A stretch of DNA of 64,000 nucleotides, taken from assembly GCA_900129675.1 (NCBI GenBank), contig FSRD01000001.1:671501-735500 (forward strand), in the 5' to 3' direction. The DNA comes from Bradyrhizobium erythrophlei (GTDB lineage: Bacteria > Pseudomonadota > Alphaproteobacteria > Rhizobiales > Xanthobacteraceae). Of this stretch, positions 1 through 10,668 are shown one piece after another. The position numbers were made by a program, and so were the translations under genes. The notes beneath the pieces were generated by a model. The model searched no databases. It was not told the DNA's origin and worked only from the letters and a program-made list of their open reading frames with translations. Every line of letters starts with the position of its first letter. Position 1 is the first letter of the stretch.

Positions 1-90
1 AGCTTCTCTCATAAGCCAGAAACATTGCGCGATTCGGCCTCACTTGCCAGCCGGATTAGGTTTCCGACAGGGACACCTCTACCCAAGCCT

Positions 91-285
91 TCAGCTAACG
101 TGAGCGGTTTCTGTTGCGACTATGTCGGCCTCAAGTATCGCTTTGATTGTCCGCGCGCAGCGACCGCATTTGGCCGTGCAGCATAGCGACGCGTAGATAT
201 GTTTTAGACGCGCGCAAGACTTAGCGTTCCCAATCGTGGACCTTACCTGGCTGTCGCTAAGGACGTTGCAACTACAGACGATCAC
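91..285 (-). CDS. bfd: Bacterioferritin-associated ferredoxin-like protein (Bfd family)
   Basis: This is a 64-residue [2Fe-2S] protein of the Bfd family, which transfers electrons to bacterioferritin to release stored iron. Reading from the GTG at 285 gives MIVCSCNVLSD, with Cys4 and Cys6, and a second pair Cys40 and Cys43 in CGRC, which is the family's cysteine spacing. The GTG is preferred over an ATG at 351 because a GGGAG ribosome site lies six bases before it and the family starts exactly here. The extra 22 residues of the longer reading have no family match. Upstream, at about 397-411, is a CatR/BenM-like operator sequence. An IS21 element lies beyond that. The family call is firm; the regulation is inferred. 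Confidence 0.8.
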   Translation of the reverse strand: MIVCSCNVLSDSQVRSTIGNAKSCARLKHIYASLCCTAKCGRCARTIKAILEADIVATETAHVS

Positions 286-383
286 GGCGTGCTCCCAAAC
301 ATCGTGAGAGCCGTCTCTTAAAGGACGTCCCCTCACGTTTAAAAGCAACATACCGGCCGAGGCATGCCCGACACAGAACCGTT

Positions 384-415
384 TGTGTCTATCTTCATAC
401 TTATGGAGTATGACG
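384..415. promoter_or_regulatory. CatR/BenM-like operator (ATAC-N7-GTAT) beside the Bfd-like gene
   Basis: Bases 397-411 read ATAC, seven bases, GTAT, the recognition pattern of the LysR regulators BenM and CatM. The flank TGTCTATCTT immediately before it is shared with the sequence before the catB-catR operator at 10631-10645. It lies about 110 bases upstream of the GTG of the Bfd-like gene and about 170 bases from the IS21 end. It could control the Bfd-like gene or be left from a promoter region whose other gene was displaced by the insertion. Confidence 0.5.
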
Positions 416-701
416 TCGACAGAGGCTCGGTAGCGCTATCACTTCTATTGGAAGCTTTGGTCCAACGGTTGACTCAGCCGCGTTAAAAAAGAGGCGCCCG
501 CGAGTTTCGGCGCAATGACAGTCCTCGCCGAATGAAAACCCGCAAGATCAATCTCGAGTTCGGTTTGGCAGAACGAAGCCTATCGCGCGACAATCTGGAT
601 GAGAACGGCGCGTCAATCTGGTTGAGACGAGGCAGCCGAGCGGAGGCATAATTGACGCTGGCCGCGGTCTTGGCAAGGCTTTGATTGACGCGGAGCGTCA
701 A

Positions 702-3067
<2,366 letters not shown>

Positions 3068-3147
3068 TTATGAGACGAATCAGACACTTGACCCGGTCGC
3101 TCACGACCGCCAGACCGCACTGATCCCCCTGGGGGAAAAGTGCGCCG

Positions 3148-3204
3148 CCGGGGCTGGACGAACTGCGCTCGGGCTACGCCCTCGCTCCGTCCGTCCAGCC
3201 CCGG
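3148..3204. other. Strong hairpin at the IS21 right end
   Basis: CCGGGGCTGGACG (3148-3160) is repeated inverted and perfect at 3192-3204, giving a 13-bp GC-rich stem around a 31-base loop. It lies about 80 bases upstream of the istA start and may limit read-through into the transposase genes. A smaller palindrome, TCCCCCTGGGGGA, lies just before it. Confidence 0.6.
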
Positions 3205-3428
3205 CGCATTCTCATCCTGATTGACGCTGCCGTCTCACCTTGATTGTCGCGCGGCAGAAGCCGTCGCCGGCTTGGCGAGTCAGCATACTAACGCTCGAAT
3301 AAGGAAAGGGGTCGGTCGCCTGAATAAGAGTGCACCAGTACGATTGACTTGTCAGGCTGACATCGCCACCGACCTACGAGCGACTGTACGACGCAATCCC
3401 AAGCGTCCTCAACCTGACTGCAGTTTCA

Positions 3429-4259
3429 CTAGGCGAACCGAAGCCCAAGAGTGCTCCGTGCCTCGGCTGGCGTCGCCGGCCTGCAGCCGCACCTTTCGAG
3501 CAAACCCACCGCGATGCGCACGAGCTCATCATTACCGGATGCGAGCCGATCTCTGCTCGTCCGAATGTTGTCCTCCATGCCAGTGCGCACAGCATCCGCT
3601 CCGCACGCCAGCGCCCATTGCATCACCTGCGATTGATGGCGGCCAATGCCGGCCGCCGTCCATGTCGCATCAGGAATGATGCGCCTGGTCTCCCCTAGTA
3701 AAATGTCGAGCAGATGCTCATCCGCAGGAAGTGCGTTCTGGACCCCCATGACGAATTGGATGTGCGGCCTCTGTGACATCAAGCCGGCATCGATCAATCG
3801 CTTGGCGCCGTGAATATGCGAGAGATCGAAGATCTCTACTTCCGGAGCGATCTCCAACTGTTTCATTCGGGTGGCAAGGTCGAGCACCAACCCCGCTGGG
3901 TTCTCGTACACAATCGTGGGAAAATTGGTGGACCCGGTCGATAACGAAGCCATGTCAGGTCGATGGGCGAGCGAGAGACCGCGCGCAGCCGGGTCGCGTC
4001 CCCGGCCTCCTGTCGAGAACTGTACGATCATGCCAGGGCAATGCTTGCGTACGCCCGCTTGCACCTCCGCGAACCGATCGGGGTCCGAGGAAGGGGATTC
4101 GTCGTCATTGCGCACGTGGATGTGAACCAGAGTCGCGCCCGCCTCATAGGCCGCGTGTGTCGACTCGATCTGCTCCGCAGGCAACACGGGCAACGCCGGA
4201 TTGTCCTTCTTGCGTGGAACCGAGCCGGTGATTGCGACCGCGATTGTGACAGGACGCAT
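3429..4259 (-). CDS. Beta-keto acid cleavage enzyme (BKACE, DUF849 family)
   Basis: BKACE enzymes are zinc-dependent and condense a 3-keto acid with acetyl-CoA, releasing acetoacetate and a new CoA ester. The founding member is the lysine-fermentation enzyme Kce. The 276-residue product has the family's zinc-binding HIHVR motif (His46, His48), the STGGRGRDPAARG segment, the VEIFDLSHI segment and a C-terminal TGMEDNIR region. It follows benD by ten bases with a GAGGAGG ribosome site, so it is the last gene of the cat-ben operon. The family has many substrates that cannot be read from sequence. The position after ring-cleavage genes suggests 3-oxoadipate or a related keto acid, which is inference. 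Confidence 0.88.
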   Translation of the reverse strand: MRPVTIAVAITGSVPRKKDNPALPVLPAEQIESTHAAYEAGATLVHIHVRNDDESPSSDPDRFAEVQAGVRKHCPGMIVQFSTGGRGRDPAARGLSLAHRPDMASLSTGSTNFPTIVYENPAGLVLDLATRMKQLEIAPEVEIFDLSHIHGAKRLIDAGLMSQRPHIQFVMGVQNALPADEHLLDILLGETRRIIPDATWTAAGIGRHQSQVMQWALACGADAVRTGMEDNIRTSRDRLASGNDELVRIAVGLLERCGCRPATPAEARSTLGLRFA

Positions 4260-4269
4260 GCTATCCTCC

Positions 4270-5055
4270 TCAACCTTGGTCGCCGCCGCCGACCGGGAGC
4301 ACCGTCCCAGTAATATAGGAAGCGGCGTCGGATGCGAGAAACAGGATTGCAGCGGACATTTCGCGCAGCAGTCCGTACCGCTTCATATGGCTCGACTCGA
4401 TCGTCTGGGCCACGACCTCCTTGCCCCAGGCCCGCTCTTCGTCGTTCGGCGCAGAGGCGTTGCGAAGCACGGCACGAGGGGGCGCAGTCGTTCCTCCTGG
4501 AGCGACCGCGTTGACCCGGATGTTCTTTGTACCCAGTTCAAATGCGAGCGCGGCGGTCAAGCCGTTGACGGCGGCTTTCGCAGCCGAATACGGAACGCGG
4601 TTGACTCCCTTGGTTGCAACCGAGGAGACGTTCACGATTGCGCCCCGGCCCTGCTCCAGCATGTGGGGCAGTGCTGCACGGCAGCCCCAGAGGGTGGGAA
4701 ATAGCGAGCGCTGTACTTCAGCTGCGATCTGCTGCTCGTCGAAATGCTGAAACGGCTTCATCCAGATCGCGCCTCCGACATTCGTGACGAGAACGTCGAT
4801 GGCTCCGTACGCCTTATGCGCCGTCTTCATCGCCCCGAGATTGCTTTCCCACGTTTCGAGGTCCGCGACGAAGGAGACCGCCTGCCCTCCGGATGCTGCA
4901 ATCTCGGCAGCGACCGTCTCCACCAGTGGAGATCGATCGACCAGCGTAACGCGCGCCCCCTCGCCGGCCGCATCAATCGCAACCTGCTTGCCGATGCCCT
5001 GAGCAGCCCCGGTTACGACCATGCTCTTGCGAGCGAAGCGAGATACGGCGCTCAT
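4270..5055 (-). CDS. benD: 1,6-dihydroxycyclohexa-2,4-diene-1-carboxylate dehydrogenase (BenD)
   Basis: BenD oxidises and decarboxylates the benzoate cis-diol made by BenABC, giving catechol and NADH. The 261-residue protein is a classical short-chain dehydrogenase: TGAAQGIG cofactor motif (residues 15-22), a catalytic Ser144 in NVSS, and Tyr156-x3-Lys160. Asp40 after strand two indicates NAD rather than NADP. Its ATG overlaps the end of benC by four bases. The match to BenD rather than a generic dehydrogenase rests on length, the ERAWGKEVVAQTIESSHMKRYG segment region and the benABC context. Confidence 0.92.
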   Translation of the reverse strand: MSAVSRFARKSMVVTGAAQGIGKQVAIDAAGEGARVTLVDRSPLVETVAAEIAASGGQAVSFVADLETWESNLGAMKTAHKAYGAIDVLVTNVGGAIWMKPFQHFDEQQIAAEVQRSLFPTLWGCRAALPHMLEQGRGAIVNVSSVATKGVNRVPYSAAKAAVNGLTAALAFELGTKNIRVNAVAPGGTTAPPRAVLRNASAPNDEERAWGKEVVAQTIESSHMKRYGLLREMSAAILFLASDAASYITGTVLPVGGGDQG

Positions 5056-6068
5056 TTGCGTGCCTCGGATGGCGAGAACTTCTCGTAGTGGAAGTTCGCG
5101 GGAACGATCTGCTTGTCTTTAAGGTAAGCGCGGACGGCGTCGACCATCGGTGGCGGGCCACACAGATAGACGTCCACATCGCCTCCGTTCAGCGCGGCTT
5201 CCGGCAGATGGTGAGTCACGTATCCCTTCTGGGGATGCGCGCTGTCGGCCGCGGCGACCACCGTCGTGAAGGTGAAGCCCGGAATTCTGGCCGCATAGGC
5301 CTCCAGCGTGCTGACCTCGACGAGATCCGCGTCGTTCGTGACGCCATAGACCATATGAATGGGCTGGGTCGGCGTCGTCCGCTCCAGTTCCTCGAGCATC
5401 GCCAGGAACGGCGCGAGCCCGGTGCCGCCTGCGAGAAACAACACTGGCCGGGTGACATCGCGCAGATAGAAGCTCCCCATCGGGCCGGCAATGGTGACGA
5501 CATCACCGGCCTTGCCCCGCTCTGACAGGTATGACGACATCAAGCCGCCGGGTATATTGCGCACCAGGAACTGCACCACGCCATCGCGCGGCATCGACGA
5601 GAAGGAGTAAGAGCGGGTCTCGGGCGTGCCAGGAACCGAGACGTTGATATATTGCCCTGGCAGATAGCGCATCCCGTCCGGGTCCTTCAATTTGAGCGAA
5701 AAACCAATCGACGACGGCGAGAGCGGGCGCACCGACTCGATCTCGGCGGACATGGAGCCAATTTTGACCTTGCACATGGCAGAGGAGACCGGGATGCGAA
5801 GCACGCAGTCGGACTTCGCTTTCATCTGACAGGGCAGAACCTGCCGTCCGGCGGCCTCCTCCTCCGTCAACGCATCGTCGATGTAGCTTCCGAGAGTGTA
5901 GTCGCCGGATTCGCAGTAACACTTGCACGTGCCGCAGGCACCGTCGCGGCAATCGAGGGGAATGTTGAGACCGGCGCGATATGCGGCGTCGGCAACCAGT
6001 TCGTCGGCTCGCGCCTCGATGAAGCGCGTGACCCCGTCTTCAAAATTGAGCGCGACACGGTATGACAT
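5052..6068 (-). CDS. benC: Benzoate 1,2-dioxygenase electron transfer component (BenC)
   Basis: BenC passes electrons from NADH through FAD and a [2Fe-2S] centre to the terminal oxygenase BenAB. The 338-residue product has an N-terminal plant-type ferredoxin domain with Cys40, Cys45, Cys48 and Cys80. An FAD domain follows with RSYSFSS (from residue 152), and then an NAD domain with AGGTGLAP (residues 213-220) and the LCGPPPMV block. Order and length match the family. It starts 26 bases after benB and overlaps benD by four bases. Confidence 0.95.
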   Translation of the reverse strand: MSYRVALNFEDGVTRFIEARADELVADAAYRAGLNIPLDCRDGACGTCKCYCESGDYTLGSYIDDALTEEEAAGRQVLPCQMKAKSDCVLRIPVSSAMCKVKIGSMSAEIESVRPLSPSSIGFSLKLKDPDGMRYLPGQYINVSVPGTPETRSYSFSSMPRDGVVQFLVRNIPGGLMSSYLSERGKAGDVVTIAGPMGSFYLRDVTRPVLFLAGGTGLAPFLAMLEELERTTPTQPIHMVYGVTNDADLVEVSTLEAYAARIPGFTFTTVVAAADSAHPQKGYVTHHLPEAALNGGDVDVYLCGPPPMVDAVRAYLKDKQIVPANFHYEKFSPSEARK

Positions 6069-6094
6069 GTTCTAGTTCCTCCCGACTTGTCAGG

Positions 6095-6619
6095 TCAGAT
6101 GTGATAGATGTCGACCACGTGGTGGATGTAGTCGTTCTTCAGCACCACCTTTTTCCTGGTGATTGCGAAGTTCTCGCCCGAGGTATCGATCGTGTAGAAA
6201 GAGGTGCCGAAATAGGTGTCGGTCGTCTTGTAACGGAAGCTCAACGAAAACCAATTGAAGCGGACCTCGACAAAACCGTCGCCGACCTCCAGCGACTCCA
6301 CATTGGTGATGTTGTGCGACGTTCGCGGCTCGGGCAGGCTCGTAGCGCTCGAGCGTTCGGTCCGAATGCGGAAGACTCGATCCTCGAGACCCTGCTTCGA
6401 GCCGTACCAGATCAGCGAGATTTCACGCTGCGGGTCTTCGGTCAGGGTATCGTCGTCGTCCCACGCGGGCATCCAAAAGGTCGCGGTCGGCGCGTAGTGT
6501 GCAAGCCAACCATCCCAATCCCTGTCGTCGAGGCAGCGGGCCTCCGAATACAGGAACGTCTGGACTTCCTCGACAGTGACAGGCCGGCCCTTCGGGACGG
6601 GCTTCAGAACGGCAGACAT
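6095..6619 (-). CDS. benB: Benzoate 1,2-dioxygenase small subunit (BenB)
   Basis: This is the beta subunit of the ring-hydroxylating dioxygenase; it has an NTF2-like fold and supports the catalytic BenA subunits in an alpha3-beta3 hexamer. The 174-residue product shows the family landmarks: an N-terminal EEVQTFLYSEARCLDDRDWDGWL stretch, PRTSHNITN and a C-terminal FAITRKKVVLKNDYIH region. It lies between benA and benC; an inverted repeat sits in the gap to benA. Confidence 0.95.
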   Translation of the reverse strand: MSAVLKPVPKGRPVTVEEVQTFLYSEARCLDDRDWDGWLAHYAPTATFWMPAWDDDDTLTEDPQREISLIWYGSKQGLEDRVFRIRTERSSATSLPEPRTSHNITNVESLEVGDGFVEVRFNWFSLSFRYKTTDTYFGTSFYTIDTSGENFAITRKKVVLKNDYIHHVVDIYHI

Positions 6620-6671
6620 AAGTATCCTCCCATGCTTGCGGTCATGGATGTTGGTGAATTGATCCTGGGGT

Positions 6672-6693
6672 GATCGCGCTTATCCGCGCGATC
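6672..6693. other. Intercistronic hairpin between benA and benB
   Basis: GATCGCGC (6672-6679) and GCGCGATC (6686-6693) form a perfect 8-bp stem with a six-base loop in the 92-base gap between the benA stop and the benB start. It lacks a following U-run on the transcribed strand, so an mRNA processing or stability role is more likely than termination. Confidence 0.5.
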
Positions 6694-6711
6694 TTCAGTC
6701 GAAGCAGCGCG

Positions 6712-8064
6712 TCAATCGGCGGCTGCCTTAACCAGCGTGTCCTTCCAATAGCGGTGCTGGACCACAAACAGGCCTTCGTCCTCGGTCTTGGCGCCGCTGA
6801 GCAGCGGCTTGAGCCCGATCGCGTCCGCATCCTTGTCAGGACCGTTGATCCAGTGCACGGCGCCGCGGGAGAGATCGTTCCATGGGGCGTTTCGCGCTCC
6901 GTATCCGATCTGGCAGGAACGAAACTCTTCGAGATCGTCCGGGGTCGCCATGCCCGAAGCGTTGAAGAAATCTTCGTATTGGCGAATACGGTGTGCGCGA
7001 GCCTCGGCACTCTCGCCCTTCGGGGCGATGCAGAAGATCGTCACCTCCGTCTTGTTAACAGAGATCGGCCGATACACGCGGATCTGCGACGAGAACTGGT
7101 CCATCAGATAGACGTTCGGATAAAGGCAGAGGTTTCGCGACTTCTCGATCATCCAGTCCGCGCGAGCCGCGCCGAAATGAGCAGCCAGTTCGTTGCGCTT
7201 TTCGTACAGTGGGCGATCCTGTGGATTGGCCCAATTGGTCCACAGCAGCAGATGCCCGTGCTCGAAGGAGTAGAAGCCGCCGCCCTGCTTCGCCCAGCCG
7301 CCGGCATCCATGGCGCGGATGTCGTCCTTGACCGCGGCCACCTCGACGGCGGCCTTCCGCTGGTTGGTCGTTGCGGCGTAGTTCCAGTGGACGGACGAGA
7401 CGTGATAGCCGTCCGCGCCGTTCTCGGTCTGCAGCTTCCAATTGCCGTCGTAGACGTAGGATGAATTACCGCGAAGGACTTCCAAGCCCTCGGGCGACTG
7501 GTCGACGATCAGGTCGATGATCTTCCTTGCTTCGCCAAGGTGTTCCTGGAGCGGCAACACATCGGCATTGAGGCTGCCGAACAGGAAGCCGCGATAATTT
7601 TCAAAGCGTGCGACCTTCGTCAGGTCATGCGAGCCATTCTTGTTGAAGGTCTCGGGATACCCCGCGCCTTCCGGATCCTTCGCCTTGAGCAGCTTGCCGG
7701 TGTTGTTGAAGGTCCAGCCGTGGAATGGGCAAGTATAGGTGGACTTGTTGCCGCGCTTGTGACGGCAGATCATCGCGCCCCGATGCGAGCATGCGTTGAG
7801 GAAAGCGTGGAGCTCACCCTTGCGGTCCCGCGAGATGACGATCGGCTGGCGACCAATATAGCCAGTGATGTAATCATTGTTGTTCGGAATCTGGCTCTCA
7901 TGAGCGAGGTAGATCCAGTTCCCTTCCCAGATGTGCTTCATCTCCAGTTCGAATAGATCCGGATCCGTGAAGATGTCGCGACGGCAACGGAAGGTGCCCG
8001 TTTCGGAATTGTCCTCGACGGAGGCTTCCAGGCGTTCAACAAGCTTGTCCAACATGAGTGTCAC
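6712..8064 (-). CDS. benA: Benzoate 1,2-dioxygenase large subunit (BenA)
   Basis: BenA is the catalytic alpha subunit that adds O2 to benzoate, giving the cis-1,2-diol. The 450-residue product has the Rieske motif CSHRG (Cys92, His94) and CPFHGW (Cys112, His115). It also has the mononuclear iron ligands in [12 protein letters not shown] (His221, His226), next to the Asp/Glu that bridges to the neighbouring Rieske centre. Length and motif spacing match benzoate or toluate dioxygenases. The benD and catechol-pathway context favours benzoate. It lies after catA, separated by a strong hairpin. Confidence 0.95.
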   Translation of the reverse strand: MTLMLDKLVERLEASVEDNSETGTFRCRRDIFTDPDLFELEMKHIWEGNWIYLAHESQIPNNNDYITGYIGRQPIVISRDRKGELHAFLNACSHRGAMICRHKRGNKSTYTCPFHGWTFNNTGKLLKAKDPEGAGYPETFNKNGSHDLTKVARFENYRGFLFGSLNADVLPLQEHLGEARKIIDLIVDQSPEGLEVLRGNSSYVYDGNWKLQTENGADGYHVSSVHWNYAATTNQRKAAVEVAAVKDDIRAMDAGGWAKQGGGFYSFEHGHLLLWTNWANPQDRPLYEKRNELAAHFGAARADWMIEKSRNLCLYPNVYLMDQFSSQIRVYRPISVNKTEVTIFCIAPKGESAEARAHRIRQYEDFFNASGMATPDDLEEFRSCQIGYGARNAPWNDLSRGAVHWINGPDKDADAIGLKPLLSGAKTEDEGLFVVQHRYWKDTLVKAAAD

Positions 8065-8083
8065 TCCGCTGGTGTTGTGGGGT

Positions 8084-8110
8084 CGAAGGGCCGGCGTTCC
8101 CGGCCCTTCG
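8084..8110. other. Intercistronic hairpin between catA and benA
   Basis: CGAAGGGCCGG (8084-8094) and CCGGCCCTTCG (8100-8110) form a perfect 11-bp stem with a five-base loop in the 55-base gap between the catA stop and the benA start. No U-run follows on the transcribed strand. It may stabilise the 3' end of the catBCA message or attenuate transcription into ben. Confidence 0.55.
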
Positions 8111-8119
8111 CGACTGGCA

Positions 8120-9049
8120 TCAGGCCGCTACGGCATGCTCGCGATGCACGATCGTGTTCGGCGTACCGGCGGCTTCCCGGGTCAGCTTGAAATCGAAGCG
8201 AATGCGGGCGAAGGGCTTGTTGAGGCCTGCCTTGTGGATCTCCTCGGCATTGGACACACGCTCGACCGGTGGGATCAGATCGTCCCGTGTTCCGAACGCG
8301 AAATCATCGTGCAGGTATTTGTCGCCATCGATATTGATCTGCGTGGTGAGCTGACGGTGACCCGGTGCCGTGACGAAGAAGTGGATGTGTGCCGGGCGTT
8401 GCCCGTGTCGGCCGAGCCTGGTCAGCAACTGCTCGGTATTCGAGCCGGGCGGGCAGCCGTAACCGGACGGCATGATCGAGCGGAAACGATAGCGCCCCTC
8501 GCGATCGGCTTCGATCCGACGACGCAGGTTGTAGGGCGACTGCGGCGGGCCGAAGAACGAATAGAAGCCGAATGAGTTAGCGTGCCAGACGTCGACGATC
8601 GCGCCAGCGACCGGACTACCAGCGACGTCGAACACCTGGCCCTCCATGAACAGGATCTCGCCCTCGTCGGTTCCGCCGTCGAGGCGGGCCTCGCCTTTCG
8701 TCAGCGGCGCTCCGGCGACGTAAAGCGGCCCCTCGATCGTGCGGGTCGTGCCGCCGGCGAGACCGGCGCGGCGTTCGGCTTCGTCCAGGCGCAGATCGAG
8801 GAAGTGTTCGAGGCCGGTGCCGGGCACCACGAGACCAAGCTCATTCGCCTTGGCGGCTTCGCCGATATAGCCGACTGCGGCCCAGAACTCGTTCATGGAG
8901 ACGTCGAGATCGTCGATTGCGACCATAACGTCGTAGAGCAACCGGTTGAGCACTTCCTTGGAGCGCGCGTCGCCCCGGTCATTGTCGAGGCCAGCGGCCT
9001 TTGCGGCGAGCTCCTTGATAGCAGCTTTGTTGATCAGATTGGCAGGCAT
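8120..9049 (-). CDS. catA: Catechol 1,2-dioxygenase (CatA)
   Basis: CatA is the intradiol dioxygenase that opens catechol to cis,cis-muconate with non-haem Fe(III). The 309-residue product has the helical N-terminal dimerisation domain and the iron ligands of the family: a Tyr in PYNLRRR, a Tyr in SGYGCP, and two His in RPAHIHFF. The reading frame is open for 86 more codons upstream, but the ATG at 9049 has a GGGAG ribosome site and matches the family length, and the upstream part overlaps catC. It is the third gene of the operon. Confidence 0.94.
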   Translation of the reverse strand: MPANLINKAAIKELAAKAAGLDNDRGDARSKEVLNRLLYDVMVAIDDLDVSMNEFWAAVGYIGEAAKANELGLVVPGTGLEHFLDLRLDEAERRAGLAGGTTRTIEGPLYVAGAPLTKGEARLDGGTDEGEILFMEGQVFDVAGSPVAGAIVDVWHANSFGFYSFFGPPQSPYNLRRRIEADREGRYRFRSIMPSGYGCPPGSNTEQLLTRLGRHGQRPAHIHFFVTAPGHRQLTTQINIDGDKYLHDDFAFGTRDDLIPPVERVSNAEEIHKAGLNKPFARIRFDFKLTREAAGTPNTIVHREHAVAA

Positions 9050-9089
9050 TTGTTTTCTCCCTTTTGACAATGCTGAAGTGATCCAGGAT

Positions 9090-9380
9090 CTATCGATCAT
9101 CGTCGCGGATCGACGACGGATGACGGCAGAGCGGCGTGACCTGAATTTCCATGAACGGAAAGAGCGGCAGGGTGGACAGGACATCGTGCAGTTCCGGCGG
9201 ACCGGCCACGTCGAATATGCTGACATTGGCGTAGCGCCCAGCCACTCGCCACAGATGACGCCAGACGCCTGCGCGCTGCAGATCCTCTGCGCGCGCACGT
9301 TCCGCATGCTTCAGCGCGTCGGCCCTTTCGGCCGGCACATCGTGTGGAATCCGCACATCCATTTCGACCTGAAACAGCAT
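9090..9380 (-). CDS. catC: Muconolactone delta-isomerase (CatC)
   Basis: CatC moves the double bond of muconolactone to give 3-oxoadipate enol-lactone. The 96-residue product has the expected length of this small decameric enzyme. It has the typical start MLFQVEMDVRIPHD, a central WRHLWRVAGRYANVSIFDV and the ELHDVLSTLPLFPFM block. It begins two bases after the catB stop and is followed by catA. Confidence 0.93.
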   Translation of the reverse strand: MLFQVEMDVRIPHDVPAERADALKHAERARAEDLQRAGVWRHLWRVAGRYANVSIFDVAGPPELHDVLSTLPLFPFMEIQVTPLCRHPSSIRDDDR

Positions 9381-9382
9381 GG

Positions 9383-10558
9383 CTATGAACCCGTCTTGCG
9401 ATTGGCCAATACATGAAAGCTGCGCTCTGCGCGGTCTCGGCGAAAGCGATTGAGGCGATCCTCATCGATCGAGATTCCGAGGCCGGGACCGGTCGGCACC
9501 TTGAGGCCGAATTCGCCGTACTCAAGCGGCTCCTCGAGAATCTCCTCAGTAAGAAGAAGCGGCCCGAACAGTTCGGTGCCCCATTCGAGCCTGGGGAAAG
9601 TCGAAAAGAGATGCGCGGATGCAGCAGTACCCACCCCGCCTTCGAGCATGGTGCCGCCGTAGAGGCCGATACCCGCGGCCTCGGCGATCGCAGCCACCCT
9701 GGCAGTGGCGAACAACCCGCCAGACTGCGCGATTTTCAATGCGAACACGTCGGCTGCTGCCAATTGAGCAAGCTGGAATGCCGTTTCAGGACCGCTCAGC
9801 GCTTCGTCGGCCATGATCGCCACGCTGGTTTCGCGCGCGAGCCTCGCGAGGCCCCCAATGTTTCTAAGCGCTACTGGCTGCTCGACGAGATCGACGCCGG
9901 CGTCGCGGAGCAGCGGCAGGCACTTTGACGCGACGGCCTCGCTCCAGGCCTGGTTCACGTCGGCCCGGACACTTGCCCGATCGCCAAGCGCACGCTTAAT
10001 CGCGGCGACGTGCGCGATGTTCTGTTGCGGATCGCCTCGTCCGATCTTCAGCTTGAAGATATTGTGCCTTCGCTTTGCGAGCATCTCCTCCGCTTCGTCA
10101 ATGTCGGAACCGGTGTCGCCGCTTGCGAGAGTCCAGGCGACGGGCAGCCGATCGTGAAAGCGCCCACCCAGCAGTTCGGACGCGGTGAGCCGGTTCCGCT
10201 TTCCGAGCGCATCGACCAGCGCCGTCTCGACTGCACATTTCGCGAAGTTGTTTCCCTGCGCGGCCTTGTTGATCGCTCCCATCGTCGGGCCGATCCGGTT
10301 TGGGTCGCTCTGCAGCAGGATCGGGGTGATGTAGGTGTCTATCGCGACCTTCATGCCCTCGGGGCTCTCCGGCCCATAGGCGAGTCCGCCGATTGTCGTT
10401 CCTTCGCCGATGCCGACAATCCCGTCCGACATGCGGATGCGGACAATCATCAGCGTTTGCCCCTTCATCGTCGTCATCGATAGTTGATGCGGGCGGATCG
10501 TCGGAAGGTCGACGATAACGGTCTCGACGTCTTCGATTCTGGTAGTTGCAATTGGCAC
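9383..10558 (-). CDS. catB: Muconate cycloisomerase (CatB)
   Basis: CatB closes cis,cis-muconate to muconolactone and belongs to the enolase superfamily. The 391-residue product has the capping domain, then the barrel with the general-base lysines in FKLKIG. Metal ligands are seen in RADVNQAW (Asp), VEQPV (Glu) and ADEAL (Asp). It is the first gene of the cat-ben operon, divergent from catR, with the CatR-type operator about 75-90 bases upstream of its ATG. Confidence 0.94.
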   Translation of the reverse strand: MPIATTRIEDVETVIVDLPTIRPHQLSMTTMKGQTLMIVRIRMSDGIVGIGEGTTIGGLAYGPESPEGMKVAIDTYITPILLQSDPNRIGPTMGAINKAAQGNNFAKCAVETALVDALGKRNRLTASELLGGRFHDRLPVAWTLASGDTGSDIDEAEEMLAKRRHNIFKLKIGRGDPQQNIAHVAAIKRALGDRASVRADVNQAWSEAVASKCLPLLRDAGVDLVEQPVALRNIGGLARLARETSVAIMADEALSGPETAFQLAQLAAADVFALKIAQSGGLFATARVAAIAEAAGIGLYGGTMLEGGVGTAASAHLFSTFPRLEWGTELFGPLLLTEEILEEPLEYGEFGLKVPTGPGLGISIDEDRLNRFRRDRAERSFHVLANRKTGS

Positions 10559-10630
10559 GGCGTTGTCCTCGGTTGGTGAACCTCTAGGCCGGGATCCGCT
10601 TGATGCACAGGATCGATCGTGTCTATCTTT

Positions 10631-10645
10631 ATACCTGGAAGGTAT
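10631..10645. promoter_or_regulatory. CatR operator in the catB-catR divergent region
   Basis: ATAC, seven bases, GTAT is an exact match to the recognition consensus of BenM and CatM. The site lies in the 110-base gap between the catB ATG (10558) and the catR GTG (10669), so one bound regulator could control both directions. The reading ATACCT-GGA-AGGTAT is also a perfect 6-bp inverted repeat. Confidence 0.7.
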
Positions 10646-10668
10646 GGAGGCTTTGGAGGTGCGATCCC

